From Rhodococcus sp. ARC_M6 (GTDB lineage: Bacteria; Actinomycetota; Actinomycetes; Mycobacteriales; Mycobacteriaceae): a stretch of DNA of 64,000 bases. The translations under genes were made by a program, and so were the position numbers. The notes under the pieces were generated by a model, which was given only the letters and a program-made list of their open reading frames with translations, ran no database searches and was not told the origin of the DNA. Shown here piece after piece: positions 1-10,350 of the stretch (position 1 is the stretch's first letter; each line of letters opens with the position of its first letter). The stretch spans positions 1 to 64,000 of the forward strand of contig NZ_JALGQH010000027.1 in assembly GCF_022810305.1 (NCBI RefSeq), in the 5' to 3' direction.

Positions 1-429
1 CGACGAGGGCGCAATCGGATTCGGCACCGGTCAGCTGCGCTGACGGACCGTAATTTCCCACCCCCGACTCCAACATCCCTCCACCGTATTCGAAACTATG
101 TTCGGAGACAACAGTCACGGGCAAATCAGTCGGAATAGTCCGAAAATGCTCACCACGGCTGGTCAACGTGTCTCGACGGAGTGCAGCACTTGCGCATCAT
201 CGAGGTGCGTACTGGCCTCCGGCGATCAGAATCGGAAGGCCAGAGGGACAAAGCAAATCATCACTCTTCATCAGGGCGAAGCGCAGCGGGGCATCGGTTC
301 GAAGGAAACCGAAGGTGGGCGGTGGATCTCAACGCAGGAAGCAACCGAGATTGAATCGCGTAGGCGGCCATTGATGACTCGGCGGCATCATCGCTGATGC
401 CGTAGTGAGCGCGCTAAGACCGATACGGT
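1..429. other. Intergenic/unassigned left edge
   Basis: No convincing gene is visible. Short open frames exist on both strands, but they are rich in Arg/Ser/His and overlap each other, as expected of chance frames in GC-rich DNA. The stretch may hold the promoter of the gene starting at 430 and the tail of a gene lying to the left of the window. Confidence 0.5.
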
Positions 430-1290
430 GTGCTCATGCTCTGGCGTTGGTTTGCAGTCGTGATCCTTGTGCTCGCTGTCGCCGGCATCTGGCGGGTGAC
501 CACCCCCGACCGACCTGTTGCCGCAATAGTCGACGCCGAGACGCTGGAGTGCGCGCCTCCGTATCCCATCGGCCCACGCCAGGCGACACCAACGGCAACG
601 GTTCCCGACGGTTTCGTACCCGTCGCCGCCCTCACGTGCGACCCCTATGTCAGCGACGCCGTGGCAGCCGACCGTACCGTCAGCTTCTCTGCTCACCGTT
701 GGGAGGGTGATTTCGGTCGGGCGGTGAAACTGCTGAACCGTTCGTCCGAGCACACGACCTGGTTTCCCGGCGGCTGCGGCGACAACTACAGCCTGGCCGT
801 GCTGGACGAATTCTGGTTGGTCGACGATCGAGGCCGAGCAATACGGCCGGGGCATCCCTCCGACTCGTGTGGACTCCCGAAACCCGGTGGCCTGGCGGCT
901 GTCAAAGAATTGACGTCGGTCGGCAGTACCGAACACCGAATAACCTTGTCCGACGATCAGATCTACGAACTGTCGCATTGCTGGCCGACGTACCGACCTC
1001 CCACAGCAGGTACCACGCTGCCGACATCACTGTCGGCGGGCAGCGGTTTCTGTCGATTCTCCTCCACCGAATTCGTCGGTACATCGTGGACAACGGAAAC
1101 CGTTGACGGTCTCCCATCCGCACCCGACTGTGACGCAGTGGCCACCGAGGTGGCATCGAGGATGTACCTGGACGGTTTCACAAACCAGGAACGATTGCTC
1201 ACCGTCGAACTCGACGGCTGCCACCGCGTCATCGCCGACGGCTACGCGCCACTGCAAGCGTCGGACGAACTGTTGGCGTCTTTCCGGTAG
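430..1290 (+). CDS. Membrane-anchored extracytoplasmic protein of unknown function
   Basis: A 286-residue protein. Residues 4-21 form one hydrophobic helix (LWRWFAVVILVLAVAG) directly after the start, so it is a signal anchor or uncleaved signal peptide with the rest outside the membrane. The outer part has several Cys residues (for example near CAPP, CDPY, CGDN, CGLP, HCWP, FCRF, CDAV, GCHR), which suggests disulfides. The start is GTG at 430 or ATG at 436; both precede the helix. I do not recognise the family. It is monocistronic and converges on glpD. Confidence 0.7.
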   Translation: MLMLWRWFAVVILVLAVAGIWRVTTPDRPVAAIVDAETLECAPPYPIGPRQATPTATVPDGFVPVAALTCDPYVSDAVAADRTVSFSAHRWEGDFGRAVKLLNRSSEHTTWFPGGCGDNYSLAVLDEFWLVDDRGRAIRPGHPSDSCGLPKPGGLAAVKELTSVGSTEHRITLSDDQIYELSHCWPTYRPPTAGTTLPTSLSAGSGFCRFSSTEFVGTSWTTETVDGLPSAPDCDAVATEVASRMYLDGFTNQERLLTVELDGCHRVIADGYAPLQASDELLASFR

Positions 1291-1354
1291 CGCTGCGCAC
1301 ATGATCGTTTGACGACCCTGTCCTGGCGAGCCCCCGGCAACGGTTCGAGGCGCA

Positions 1355-3097
1355 CTAGATGCGGTCCGGTACCACCACTACGGGCTCGAGGATCTCGGCC
1401 CGCGATTCCGGCGCAGCGGCGCGCAATGCGTCTGCTGCTTCGTCATCCGGCTGAGCCTGCGATTCCACTTCGGCTTCGACCCGAGCGCGGTAGGTTTCGA
1501 CTTCCCGCGCAACAGCCGCGGCGTCCCAACCCAGCACCGGCGCAACCAGTTCCGCGACCTGCTCAGCGCAGTTGACGCCGCGGTGCGCATACTCGATGGA
1601 AATTCGCAGACGCCGAGCCAAGATGTCGTCGAGGTGCAAAGCACCCTCGGCCGCGGCGGCGTACACGGCCTCTACCTGGAGGTAATCCGGCGCATCCGTG
1701 ATGGGCTGCAACAACTCCGGGGTTTCCCGCCCGAGTTCTAGTACCTCGGTGATCAGTGAGCCGTAGCGGTCCAGCAGATGCTTGACCCGGTACGGGTGCA
1801 GACCGTACTGCTCACCCAATTGCATAGTCTGGTTGACCAAAGCGAAGTAGCCGTCGGCACCGACGAGCGGCACCTTCTCGGTGATCGACGACGCGACCCT
1901 GGACGGAATATCTTCGGACGCAACATCAACGGCATCTTCGGCCATGACGCGGTACGTCGTGTACTTGCCACCGGCGATAGCTACCAAACCGGGAGCGACT
2001 CGCGCCACGGCATGTTCGCGGGACAGCTTCGACGTCTCGTCGCTCTCTCCGGCGAGAAGAGGACGCAAGCCCGCGTACACACCGTCGATGTCGGCATGAG
2101 TCAACGGCGTCACCAACACCGAATTGACGTGGCCGAGAATATAATCGATGTCGGCTTTCGTTGCTGCCGGGTGAGCGAGATCGAGGTTCCAGTCGGTGTC
2201 CGTCGTACCGATGATCCAGTGGTTGCCCCACGGAATCACGAACAGCACAGACTTTTCGGTGCGCAGGATGATCGCAGCTTCGCTGACGATCCGGTCCCGC
2301 GGGACCACGATGTGAACACCCTTCGACGCCCGGACACGGAAACGGCCGCGCTGGCGTGAGAGAGCTTGAATCTCGTCGGTCCAGACGCCGGTGGCGTTGA
2401 TGACCACGTGGCCCTTGATTTCAGCGGTGCGGCCGTCCTCGCAGTCGCGGACGCGGACGCCCGAAACACGATCTGCTTCACGAAGGAAGCCGACAACCTG
2501 CGTCGAGGTGCGCACCACTGCGCCGTAGTGCGCCGCGGTACGAGCCACCATCATCGTGTGACGGGCGTCGTCGACCACGGTGTCGTAATACTGAATACCG
2601 CCGGTCAGCGAACTACGTTTGAGGCTCGGAGACATCCGCAACGCACCGGCACGGGTGAGGTGCTTCTGCGAGGGCACCGATTTGGCGCCGCCCATTCGGT
2701 CGTACAGGAAGATTCCGGCCGCCATGTAGGGCCGTTCCCACACACGGTGAGCCAACGGGAACAGGAACTTGAGGGGCTTGACCAGGTGAGGTGCAAGCGT
2801 CGTCAAGGACAGCTCACGTTCGCGAAGCGCCTCCCGGACGAGACCGAATTCGAGTTGCTCGAGATATCGCAAACCGCCGTGGAACATCTTCGACGAACGA
2901 GACGACGTTCCCGACGCGTAATCGCGGGCCTCGACCAACGCGACCTTGAGGCCACGCGTCGCCGCATCGAGCGCCGTGCCGACGCCGACCACGCCGCCGC
3001 CGACGACAATGACGTCGAACTGCTGGTTTTGAAGCTGTTCCCAGGCAGCTTCACGCTGCTGTGGGCCGAGAAACTGCGCACCCTGCTGCTTACTCAA
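1355..3097 (-). CDS. glpD: Glycerol-3-phosphate dehydrogenase (FAD, respiratory)
   Basis: Oxidises sn-glycerol-3-phosphate to dihydroxyacetone phosphate and passes electrons to quinone at the membrane. The 580-residue length fits the family. Residues 29-43 carry the FAD-binding Rossmann motif VVGGGVVGVGTALDA, followed by the GTSSRSSKMFHGGLRYLE segment typical of GlpD. The C-terminal third is the helical GlpD cap domain. Translation probably starts at a TTG (TTG AGT AAG) preceded by GGAGA. It is divergent from glpK across about 100 bp, so both genes can share one control region. It corresponds to glpD2 (Rv3302c) of M. tuberculosis by context. Confidence 0.95.
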   Translation of the reverse strand: MSKQQGAQFLGPQQREAAWEQLQNQQFDVIVVGGGVVGVGTALDAATRGLKVALVEARDYASGTSSRSSKMFHGGLRYLEQLEFGLVREALRERELSLTTLAPHLVKPLKFLFPLAHRVWERPYMAAGIFLYDRMGGAKSVPSQKHLTRAGALRMSPSLKRSSLTGGIQYYDTVVDDARHTMMVARTAAHYGAVVRTSTQVVGFLREADRVSGVRVRDCEDGRTAEIKGHVVINATGVWTDEIQALSRQRGRFRVRASKGVHIVVPRDRIVSEAAIILRTEKSVLFVIPWGNHWIIGTTDTDWNLDLAHPAATKADIDYILGHVNSVLVTPLTHADIDGVYAGLRPLLAGESDETSKLSREHAVARVAPGLVAIAGGKYTTYRVMAEDAVDVASEDIPSRVASSITEKVPLVGADGYFALVNQTMQLGEQYGLHPYRVKHLLDRYGSLITEVLELGRETPELLQPITDAPDYLQVEAVYAAAAEGALHLDDILARRLRISIEYAHRGVNCAEQVAELVAPVLGWDAAAVAREVETYRARVEAEVESQAQPDDEAADALRAAAPESRAEILEPVVVVPDRI

Positions 3098-3200
3098 CCC
3101 GGTCTCCTGTGAGTCGACGACGAATTCTGATCCAGGCTAGTAGCTTCATCCACATACTGCGACAGCGTTGGACAAGACAGCGCTCGAACCGAGGAGACGT
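3098..3200. promoter_or_regulatory. Divergent glpD-glpK control region
   Basis: The 103 bp between the opposed starts of glpD and glpK must carry both promoters. A GAGGAG ribosome-binding site at 3191-3196 serves the GTG start of glpK at 3201, and GGAGA serves the TTG of glpD. I cannot identify a specific operator. Confidence 0.5.
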
Positions 3201-4691
3201 GTGAACCAGTACATCGCCGCCATCGATCAGGGCACGACGTCCAGCCGATGCATGATCTTCGATCACGACGGTTCCGTCGTCAGCGTTGCTCAGAAGGAAC
3301 ACGAACAGATCTTTCCGCAAGCCGGTTGGGTGGAACACGACCCGGTAGCACTGTGGATCAACACCCGCGAAGTGGTGGCGGGCGCACTCGCGAAGGCCGA
3401 CCTCACCCGCGCCGACATCGCGGCCGTCGGAATCACGAATCAACGTGAGACAACCGTGGTCTGGGAGCGCAAGACCGGCAAGCCGATCTACAACGCCATC
3501 GTCTGGCAGGACACGCGTACCGATCAACTCTGCCAGGAACTCGGTGGCGAAGACGGACCGGACAAGTACCGCGCCAAGACCGGCTTGCCCCTGTCGACGT
3601 ATTTCTCCGGGCCGAAGATCCGATGGATTCTCGACAACGTGGACGGCGCGAGAGAGAAGGCGGAGGCCGGAGAATTGTGCTTCGGCACCGTCGATACCTG
3701 GATCCTGTGGCACCTCACCGAGGGCACGCACGTGACAGATGTCACCAATGCGTCACGCACGATGCTCATGGATCTCGAGACATTGCAGTGGGACGAGTCC
3801 ATCTGCGCCGATTTCGGAATCCCGATGTCAATGCTGCCGGAGATTCGCAGTTCCTCCGAGATCTACGGTAAAGGTCGCCCGCGCGGAAACCTTGCCGGAG
3901 TACCCGTAGCCGGCATCCTCGGCGATCAGCAAGCCGCCACCTTCGGCCAGGCATGCCTGGCCGAAGGTGAAGCCAAGAACACGTACGGCACCGGCAACTT
4001 CCTACTGCTCAACACCGGCACGACGCCGGTACACAGCAAGCACGGTTTGCTGACCACCCTCTGCTACAAACTGGGCGACGCCCCGGCCGTCTACGCGCTC
4101 GAAGGTTCTGTTGCCGTATCCGGCTCCCTCGTTCAGTGGTTGCGCGACAATCTCGGAATCATCCAGAGCGCCAAGGACATCGAGCCCCTGGCCTTGACCG
4201 TCGAGGACAACGGCGGCGCCTACATCGTTCCCGCATTCTCCGGCCTGTTCGCCCCGCGCTGGCGCCCCGACGCTCGTGGTGTCATCGTCGGCCTCACCCG
4301 CTTCGTCAACAAGGGCCACCTGGCGCGGGCCGCCCTCGAAGCCACCGCCTACCAAACCCGCGAGGTCATCGACGCCATGCGCAACGACTCCGGCGTGACA
4401 CTCTCCGCACTGAAGGTCGACGGCGGAATGGTGGTGAACGAAACCCTGATGCAGTTCCAATCCGACATCCTGGGCGTGCCCGTCATCCGTCCCGTGGTCA
4501 ACGAGACAACGGCCCTGGGCGCGGCCTACGCCGCCGGCCTTGCCGTCGGCTACTGGGCCGATACCGACGACATCCGAAACAATTGGGCCGTCGGCAAGAC
4601 CTGGGAACCTTCGATGGAGGAGTCCGAACGCGCGCGTCTGTACGCCGAGTGGAACAAGGCCGTCGAGCGTACGTACAACTGGTCGGACTAG
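3201..4691 (+). CDS. glpK: Glycerol kinase
   Basis: Phosphorylates glycerol with ATP to glycerol-3-phosphate, the substrate of the neighbouring GlpD. The FGGY-kinase hallmarks are present: [16 protein letters not shown] near the N-terminus, NQRETTVVW and AIVWQDTRT (glycerol contacts), [13 protein letters not shown] in the middle and [14 protein letters not shown] near the C-terminus. The frame is open further upstream, but the GTG at 3201 follows a good GAGGAG site and gives 496 residues, the usual length. Confidence 0.96.
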   Translation: MNQYIAAIDQGTTSSRCMIFDHDGSVVSVAQKEHEQIFPQAGWVEHDPVALWINTREVVAGALAKADLTRADIAAVGITNQRETTVVWERKTGKPIYNAIVWQDTRTDQLCQELGGEDGPDKYRAKTGLPLSTYFSGPKIRWILDNVDGAREKAEAGELCFGTVDTWILWHLTEGTHVTDVTNASRTMLMDLETLQWDESICADFGIPMSMLPEIRSSSEIYGKGRPRGNLAGVPVAGILGDQQAATFGQACLAEGEAKNTYGTGNFLLLNTGTTPVHSKHGLLTTLCYKLGDAPAVYALEGSVAVSGSLVQWLRDNLGIIQSAKDIEPLALTVEDNGGAYIVPAFSGLFAPRWRPDARGVIVGLTRFVNKGHLARAALEATAYQTREVIDAMRNDSGVTLSALKVDGGMVVNETLMQFQSDILGVPVIRPVVNETTALGAAYAAGLAVGYWADTDDIRNNWAVGKTWEPSMEESERARLYAEWNKAVERTYNWSD

Positions 4692-5872
4692 ACCAGAGTT
4701 GCGGCAGCGAAGGCGTCGCGCAGCTTCTGCGCGGCGTCTTCCAGCACCGCTTCGGGATACGTCGCAAAGCACAGGCGAGCCGAGCGGCTCAGATCTGCGT
4801 CAACCGCGAATGCGTTGCCCGGGACAAATGCCACACCATGTTCGACGGCAATATCGAGTACGGATGCGGTGTCGACCTCCGCCGTAGTGTCCATCCAGCA
4901 GAACATCCCACCGCGCACGGCCGAGAACCGCGCAGCGTCACCGAAGCCGTCTTCCAACGCACTGACCAGCGCCTTGGCCCGGCTCCCGTACGACGCACGC
5001 AGCATGTCCAGATGCGCGCCCAGCCACTCGTGATCCGAGAACAAGTCGGCTGCGATCTGCTGCGTGAGCGAAGAACCACACAAGTCTGCGCCCTGCTTTA
5101 TCAGCTCGACCGCCTCGCACACTCGGCGATCACCGTGAAGCCAACCGACACGCAGAGCCGGCGCCAGCACCTTCGACGCACTGGAGAGCCGAATCACTCT
5201 CTCGGACAACGCCGCAACCGGAAGCGGCGGCGGGCCGTCGAAGTAGAGCTCACCGTACGGGTCGTCCTCGAGAACCCAGAAGCCGTATCTATCAGCAAGA
5301 TTCGCGAGATGCGTGCGGCGTGGAGCCGAGAGAACGGACCCACGCGGATTGTGAAAGTTACTCACGGTATGAACAACTTTGGGACGCAGGCCACCTGAGA
5401 GTCGTTCTTCCAGTACCGCTGTATCCATGCCGTTCTCATCGACCGGCACGGGAACCAACATCGCCTGCGCAGTCCGAAACACCTGCAGTGCACCGGTATA
5501 CGCCGGATCTTCCACGACGACGATGTCACCCGCATCGAGCAGAACCTGAGCCAGCAAACTCAAACCCTGCTGACTGCCATGTGTGACAACAACGTCGGAA
5601 GACTCGAGCACGCGGCCGATCTTGACGGATTCACGAGTAGCAATCACCTCGCGGAGGCGCCGTAGGCCCGATGTCTCGCCGTACTGAACGGACGACGCAT
5701 CAGCGAGGGCATCGTGCGCGGCTTGCGCAATGCGTTCTCGTGGAATGAAATCCGGATCAGGCAGGCCACCGGCCAAGCTGATCACGTCGGGGCGAGCCGT
5801 CAATGTGAGTAGGTCACGGATTGCAGAACTACGGAGTCCGTCCATACGAGCGGACAGCGCGGCGTTTTTCAT
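4688..5872 (-). CDS. PLP-dependent aminotransferase, fold type I (2-aminoadipate/MocR-like catalytic domain)
   Basis: A 394-residue class I/II aminotransferase. It has the [13 protein letters not shown] opening typical of the LysN / 2-aminoadipate group, the cofactor-loop segment [13 protein letters not shown], the [10 protein letters not shown] aspartate region and the PLP lysine in SSASKVLAP. The N-terminal GntR domain of true MocR regulators is absent, so it is an enzyme rather than a regulator. The substrate cannot be read from sequence. Its 3' end overlaps the end of glpK by 4 bp (convergent). Confidence 0.85.
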   Translation of the reverse strand: MKNAALSARMDGLRSSAIRDLLTLTARPDVISLAGGLPDPDFIPRERIAQAAHDALADASSVQYGETSGLRRLREVIATRESVKIGRVLESSDVVVTHGSQQGLSLLAQVLLDAGDIVVVEDPAYTGALQVFRTAQAMLVPVPVDENGMDTAVLEERLSGGLRPKVVHTVSNFHNPRGSVLSAPRRTHLANLADRYGFWVLEDDPYGELYFDGPPPLPVAALSERVIRLSSASKVLAPALRVGWLHGDRRVCEAVELIKQGADLCGSSLTQQIAADLFSDHEWLGAHLDMLRASYGSRAKALVSALEDGFGDAARFSAVRGGMFCWMDTTAEVDTASVLDIAVEHGVAFVPGNAFAVDADLSRSARLCFATYPEAVLEDAAQKLRDAFAAATLV

Positions 5873-6039
5873 GGAAACTCCCAGGCAGGGGGAAGAATAA
5901 ATCAGAGGAATAACACTCTGAGCCGCCGAGGGGTCTACGGACAGGGAGAGCGCCGAGGTACCGATCCATGATTCGACCGGTACCTCGACTATCCCACCAT
6001 CACACCAATATGTGAAATCTAATTCTCAGATTCTAGGAA

Positions 6040-7443
6040 TCAGTCGAGGTCGTCGTGGCGCATGAGCTGACGTGCGGCCTCGGTGATCGAACCTGTCAGT
6101 GAGGGGTACACGGAGAACGTCTGCGCAAGATCGTTGACGGTCAGGTTGTTCTGAACCGCCATGGCGAGCGGCAGGATCAACTCGGATCCGTTGGGCGCAA
6201 CCACAACTCCGCCGATAACCACGCCGGTAGCCGGACGGCAGAAGATCTTCACGAAGCCGCGACGCAGGCCGGACATCTTGGCACGCGGGTTGGTGTTGAG
6301 CGGCAACATGACGGTGCGGGCGGGAACCTCGCCGTCGTCGATTGCCGCCTGCGTCACGCCCACCGTCGCGATTTCGGGGCGCGTGAACACTGCCGACGCC
6401 ACCGTCTTCAACTTGATGGGGCTGACGCCTTCACCGAGTGCGTGGTACATCGCAATGCGGCCCTGCATGGCAGCCACCGACGCGAGCGGCAGCAGACCCG
6501 TGCAGTCGCCCGCTGCGTAGATACCCGAGGCCGTGGTGCGCGAAACGCGGTCGACCCGAAGGTAGCCGCCCTTGTCCAGCTCGATGCCGACCTTGTCGAG
6601 GCCGAGGTTATTCGTGTTCGGTACCGAACCGACCGTCATCAGGGCATGGCTGCCCTCGACCGTACGACCGTCGGACAGCTTCACGATGATGCCGTCCTCG
6701 GTGCGCTCGACAGCGTCTGCGCGCGCATGCTTGACCAAGATCACACCGCGTTCGGCCAAAGCATCTTCGAGCACGAGGGCGGCGTCGGCGTCTTCGCCCG
6801 GGAGCACGCGGTCACGGCTGGAGACGAGCGTCACCTTGACGCCCATCTCCGTGTACGCGGAGACGAACTCTGCGCCGGTCACTCCGGAACCGACAACAAC
6901 GAGGTGGGAAGGCAGCTCGTCCAAGTCGTAGAGCTGGCGCCACGTCATGATGCGCTCGCCGTCCGGCTCGGCACCCGGGATGATCCGAGGGCTGGCACCG
7001 GTCGCGATCAGCACGACATCGGCGGGGATGGTGCGCTGCTCACCGTCGGCGAGGGTCGCCCGCACCTGGTGAGTGGCCAAACCCAGTTCCTGGTCGGTCA
7101 GTTCGGCACTACCGGAGAGGACCTCGACGCCGACCGTCTGCAGGCGAGTGCGAATGTCCGAGGACTGGGACAACGCGAGCGCCTTGACTCGGGAGTGAAT
7201 CTTGGGGAGCGAGACTGTGGCCTGCTCGGGATCGAGCGTGATGCCCAGATCGGATGCACGACGCATATCGGTACGGATACCGGTCGATGCGATGAAGGTC
7301 TTGGACGGCACACAGTCGAAGAGGACACAGGCTCCACCGACTCCATCCGAATCGACCAGGGTGACGGTTGCGCCGTGCTGGGCAGCAACCAGCGCTGCCT
7401 CATATCCGGCAGGTCCGCCGCCGATGATCACGATCCGGGTCAT
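6040..7443 (-). CDS. lpdA: NAD(P)H quinone reductase, flavoprotein disulfide reductase family
   Basis: A 467-residue two-dinucleotide-fold flavoprotein. FAD motif IGGGPAGYEAAL lies at residues 6-17 and the NAD(P) motif VVGSGVTGAEFVSAY mid-protein. The redox-loop pair is in GGACVLFDCVPSKT (CX4C). The C-terminal HPTxSE-type His/Glu motif of true lipoamide dehydrogenases is replaced by VYPSLTGSITEA, with no His. This matches mycobacterial LpdA (Rv3303c), known as a quinone reductase rather than a lipoamide dehydrogenase. The gene order (glpD2-lpdA in M. tuberculosis) supports the name. Confidence 0.85.
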   Translation of the reverse strand: MTRIVIIGGGPAGYEAALVAAQHGATVTLVDSDGVGGACVLFDCVPSKTFIASTGIRTDMRRASDLGITLDPEQATVSLPKIHSRVKALALSQSSDIRTRLQTVGVEVLSGSAELTDQELGLATHQVRATLADGEQRTIPADVVLIATGASPRIIPGAEPDGERIMTWRQLYDLDELPSHLVVVGSGVTGAEFVSAYTEMGVKVTLVSSRDRVLPGEDADAALVLEDALAERGVILVKHARADAVERTEDGIIVKLSDGRTVEGSHALMTVGSVPNTNNLGLDKVGIELDKGGYLRVDRVSRTTASGIYAAGDCTGLLPLASVAAMQGRIAMYHALGEGVSPIKLKTVASAVFTRPEIATVGVTQAAIDDGEVPARTVMLPLNTNPRAKMSGLRRGFVKIFCRPATGVVIGGVVVAPNGSELILPLAMAVQNNLTVNDLAQTFSVYPSLTGSITEAARQLMRHDDLD

Positions 7444-7621
7444 GTGTCCTCCAAGTAATCAGGCGACCGACAGGGGTCTCCCGCCGATCTACTCACCTAA
7501 AACGAGCACGCGTGGGTCACGCTATTGCAGCGAACGACGTCGCGCAGTGCTTGCACCAGATTACTAGCGTGCAGTGGTCCGCTTCGCTTCACCCTTGCAC
7601 CACCGTTTAGGCTTGCGCCCG

Positions 7622-8091
7622 TGTCGATTTATGCTGCATACGGTTCCAACATGCACCCCGAGCAGATGTTGTTACGCTGCCCACACTCCCCCATGTCGGG
7701 GACGGGATGGTTGCGTGGCTGGCGCCTGACCTTCAGCGGCGAGGACATGGGCTGGGAAGGTGCTCTCGCCACTGTGGTGGAGGACCCGGATTCCAGCGTC
7801 TTCGTCGTTCTCTACGACGTGCCGGAAGAGGACGTCGTAAGCCTCGACCGCTGGGAAGGCGCAGAGCTCGGCCTACACCGCAAGATTCGTGTGCGCGTCG
7901 ACACGGGCGACGGCGCAGTACTCGCCTGGCTGTACGTCATGGATGCCTACGAGGGCGGCCTTCCGTCAGCGCGGTACATCGGAGTGATGGCCGACGCTGC
8001 CGAGATCGCCGGCGCTCCCGCCGACTACGTCCGTGAACTGCGGACGCGGAACAGCCGGAACGTGGGCCCCGGGAATGGTTTGACCGACTAA
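7622..8091 (+). CDS. Gamma-glutamylcyclotransferase-like protein
   Basis: A 156-residue protein from the GTG at 7622 (VSIYAAYGSNMHPEQM). The YAAYGSN motif is the substrate-binding loop of the GGCT / AIG2-like fold, which releases 5-oxoproline from gamma-glutamyl compounds. The EEDVVSLDRWEGAELG segment holds the candidate catalytic Glu. The longer frame upstream is not needed. It is divergent from lpdA, and its end overlaps the convergent next gene by 4 bp. M. tuberculosis Rv3304 occupies the same position. Confidence 0.8.
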
Positions 8092-9146
8092 AGCAGTAGG
8101 AAGTACGCCAGGGCTGCCAGCGCAATAACTACCAACGCCGCGCTCACTCCGATCACGATACGTGCGTAGCTGCGCTTTTCCGGCTCGATCTCGGCCACCG
8201 CAACCTCGGGTTCGGCGACGACAGTCGCCGCCGCAACTCGTGGAACGTTGTCGAAGACTTCGGTGACGTCGTGTGACGGCGGCAGTCCGATGGGCACGAT
8301 CTGGTGCGACGTCGAGGTAAAGCCGGCCGCAAGGATCGCCGCACCGAGCGCAGCGGACTGCTCCGGTCCGGGACCGAGTTCACAACGCACACTGAGCTTT
8401 TCTGCAACACCGACCGCAATTGCCGTCATTGCGGCTTTATCGCCCGCCATGTCGCCGTCTCCGGTGACAACTACGGCGTCGAGGTTCTCCGGCATCCAAC
8501 CGAAGGCGCCGAGAGCCGTCGCGATCCGCGAACTCGGAGAACTTCCGTCACCCGCAAAGCCAAAGGCACGACCGGCCGCGACACCCGAGCGAACCAGCGT
8601 GACGGCCGCTCCCATGTCGTCGACGTGATAGATCCCGATGAGTGTTCCGGCCAGTGCAGCAATCTCGGATTCGAACCACGCCGACACCGCTTCGGCATCC
8701 GAGACGAGAGTGATGTGCTCGAGGCCCGCGTACACCAGCGAATCCCGCAGGATTGCAGCCGTCGACGAATCCCAGCGCGACGGGTACGTTGCCACGATGT
8801 CGGGTGCGCCGCCGTCGCGACCACCCCGATCAGGCAGCGGCTCGCATTCCTGCAGCAGACACCGAATCGAGGTTGCCACCAGATCCTCAGCGCGATAACG
8901 GGTATCAGCGCTTCCTGCAACACCGCTCGGATCTCCGACGCGACCGACGAATCCACTCCAACTCTCGGCAAATTCGCGACCCGCGCCCAACTCCGGCTCA
9001 CCGCCGAGCACGGTTCCGCCGTCCTTGCGTTTATTGAGAACGGTATCTCGCACAATCACAACCGGATCAGCAGAGCCCGGGTCGTTCGACGCCACCACGG
9101 CCGTCGACACCACTGAGCCGATTCGCACTCCAACACCTATCGACAT
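8088..9146 (-). CDS. Hsp70/actin-fold-like protein with C-terminal membrane anchor
   Basis: A 352-residue protein from the ATG of MSIGVGVRIGS. The stretches ATYPSRWDSSTAAILRDSL, HITLVSDAEAVSAWF, VVVTGDGD and EQSAALGAAILAAG follow the order of the phosphate, connect and adenosine segments of DnaK-type ATPases, but in degenerate form. Residues near 330-352 are one hydrophobic helix ending in YFLLL, so the protein is tail-anchored with the domain in the cytoplasm. The role is unknown. Similar anchored Hsp70-like proteins are common in Corynebacteriales (established); function here is inference. Confidence 0.6.
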   Translation of the reverse strand: MSIGVGVRIGSVVSTAVVASNDPGSADPVVIVRDTVLNKRKDGGTVLGGEPELGAGREFAESWSGFVGRVGDPSGVAGSADTRYRAEDLVATSIRCLLQECEPLPDRGGRDGGAPDIVATYPSRWDSSTAAILRDSLVYAGLEHITLVSDAEAVSAWFESEIAALAGTLIGIYHVDDMGAAVTLVRSGVAAGRAFGFAGDGSSPSSRIATALGAFGWMPENLDAVVVTGDGDMAGDKAAMTAIAVGVAEKLSVRCELGPGPEQSAALGAAILAAGFTSTSHQIVPIGLPPSHDVTEVFDNVPRVAAATVVAEPEVAVAEIEPEKRSYARIVIGVSAALVVIALAALAYFLLL

Positions 9147-9201
9147 GCCCGTACCTTCACTCGAACCCAACGAAAAACGGTGCCCCCGACGGGAACCGGC
9201 A

Positions 9202-10350
9202 CTAACCGAGAACTAGGCCCGCGAGAACCTTCACACCGACACCGAGTGCGCGCTCGTCCAAATCGAACGTGGGCTGGTGAATGTCGAGTTGATCCCCTTC
9301 ACCGGACCACACACCCAACCGCGCCATCGCACCAGGAACCGTCTCGAGATACCACGAGAAGTCTTCTCCACCACCGGATTGCGGGGTGTCCGCCAGGGCG
9401 TCCTGCCCGACTGTGCCGATGGCGTCCTCGAACATACGCGTCGAGACTTCGTCGTTGACTACCGGCGGGACACCACGTCGATAGTTCAGGTGATAACGAA
9501 CGCCGGTGGGGGCGAGCAGTCCGTGCACGATTTCCTCGACGAGCGGTTCGAGCAGTTCCCACGTTTCGTGATCACCGGTTCGGACCGTGCCGGTCATCAT
9601 GCCGGTCTGCGGAATCGCGTTGGGAGCCTGGCCGGCGCTGACAGCGCCCCACACCATGACCGTGCCGGTGCGCGGATCGATACGTCGACTGAGCATTCCG
9701 GGCAAACCCGTGACCACTGTTCCGAGCGCGTAAATCAGATCGGTGGTCAGGTGTGGCCGAGACGTGTGCCCGCCCGGTGAGTCCAGAACAACCTCGACGG
9801 TATCAGCGGCCGATGTGATCGGGCCCAGTCGCACACCGACCTGTCCGGCCTCGAGTCGCGGATCGCAGTGCAGAGCAAAGATTCTCGACACACCTTCGAG
9901 CGCGCCGGCAGCAATGACGTCGAGCGCGCCGCCCGGCATCACTTCCTCTGCTGGTTGGAAGATCAAGCGAACCCCGACGGGCAGTTCCGGCAGCGACGCC
10001 AGGGCCAGACCGGCACCCAACAGAATCGTGGTGTGAGCGTCGTGCCCGCAGGCGTGGGAAACGCCGGGGACGGTCGACGAATACGTCGCTCCCGTCGCTT
10101 CCTGCATCGGCAAGGCATCCATGTCGGCGCGCAACGCGATCCGCGGTCCGTCCGGACCGATGTCACACGTCAGACCCGTGCCGCCAGGAAGAATTTTCGG
10201 CGAAAGACCGGCCGCTGTAAGTCGTGTCGCGACGAATTCCGTTGTCGCGTACTCGTGGCGGGCCAACTCGGGGTTAGCGTGAATGTGCCGTCGCCACGCG
10301 ACAAGATCGTCGGTATGCGCGTGAATCCAAGTATCGATTGCCGCGTTCAC
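9202..10350 (-). CDS. M20 family amidohydrolase / metallopeptidase (AmiA-type)
   Basis: A 382-residue M20D-type hydrolase of N-acyl amino acids or related amides. Metal-binding motifs are clear: HACGHDAHTTILLG, then QPAEEVMPGGA (catalytic Glu pair), the dimerisation segment GGHTSRPH and the late GGGEDFSWY. It overlaps the start of the following gene's end by 4 bp (9202-10350 / 10347-11507), so the two are co-translated. This pair corresponds to amiA1-amiB1 (Rv3305c-Rv3306c) in M. tuberculosis. Confidence 0.9.
   Translation of the reverse strand: MNAAIDTWIHAHTDDLVAWRRHIHANPELARHEYATTEFVATRLTAAGLSPKILPGGTGLTCDIGPDGPRIALRADMDALPMQEATGATYSSTVPGVSHACGHDAHTTILLGAGLALASLPELPVGVRLIFQPAEEVMPGGALDVIAAGALEGVSRIFALHCDPRLEAGQVGVRLGPITSAADTVEVVLDSPGGHTSRPHLTTDLIYALGTVVTGLPGMLSRRIDPRTGTVMVWGAVSAGQAPNAIPQTGMMTGTVRTGDHETWELLEPLVEEIVHGLLAPTGVRYHLNYRRGVPPVVNDEVSTRMFEDAIGTVGQDALADTPQSGGGEDFSWYLETVPGAMARLGVWSGEGDQLDIHQPTFDLDERALGVGVKVLAGLVLG

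Noticed and set aside
2366..3112. 248-codon rightward frame across glpD
   Set aside because: Lies entirely antisense to a clear glpD; composition is that of a mirror frame.
4136..5398. 420-codon rightward frame over glpK and the aminotransferase
   Set aside because: Spans two solid genes in other frames; Arg/Pro/His-rich translation.
6442..7458. 338-codon rightward frame over lpdA
   Set aside because: Antisense shadow of lpdA.
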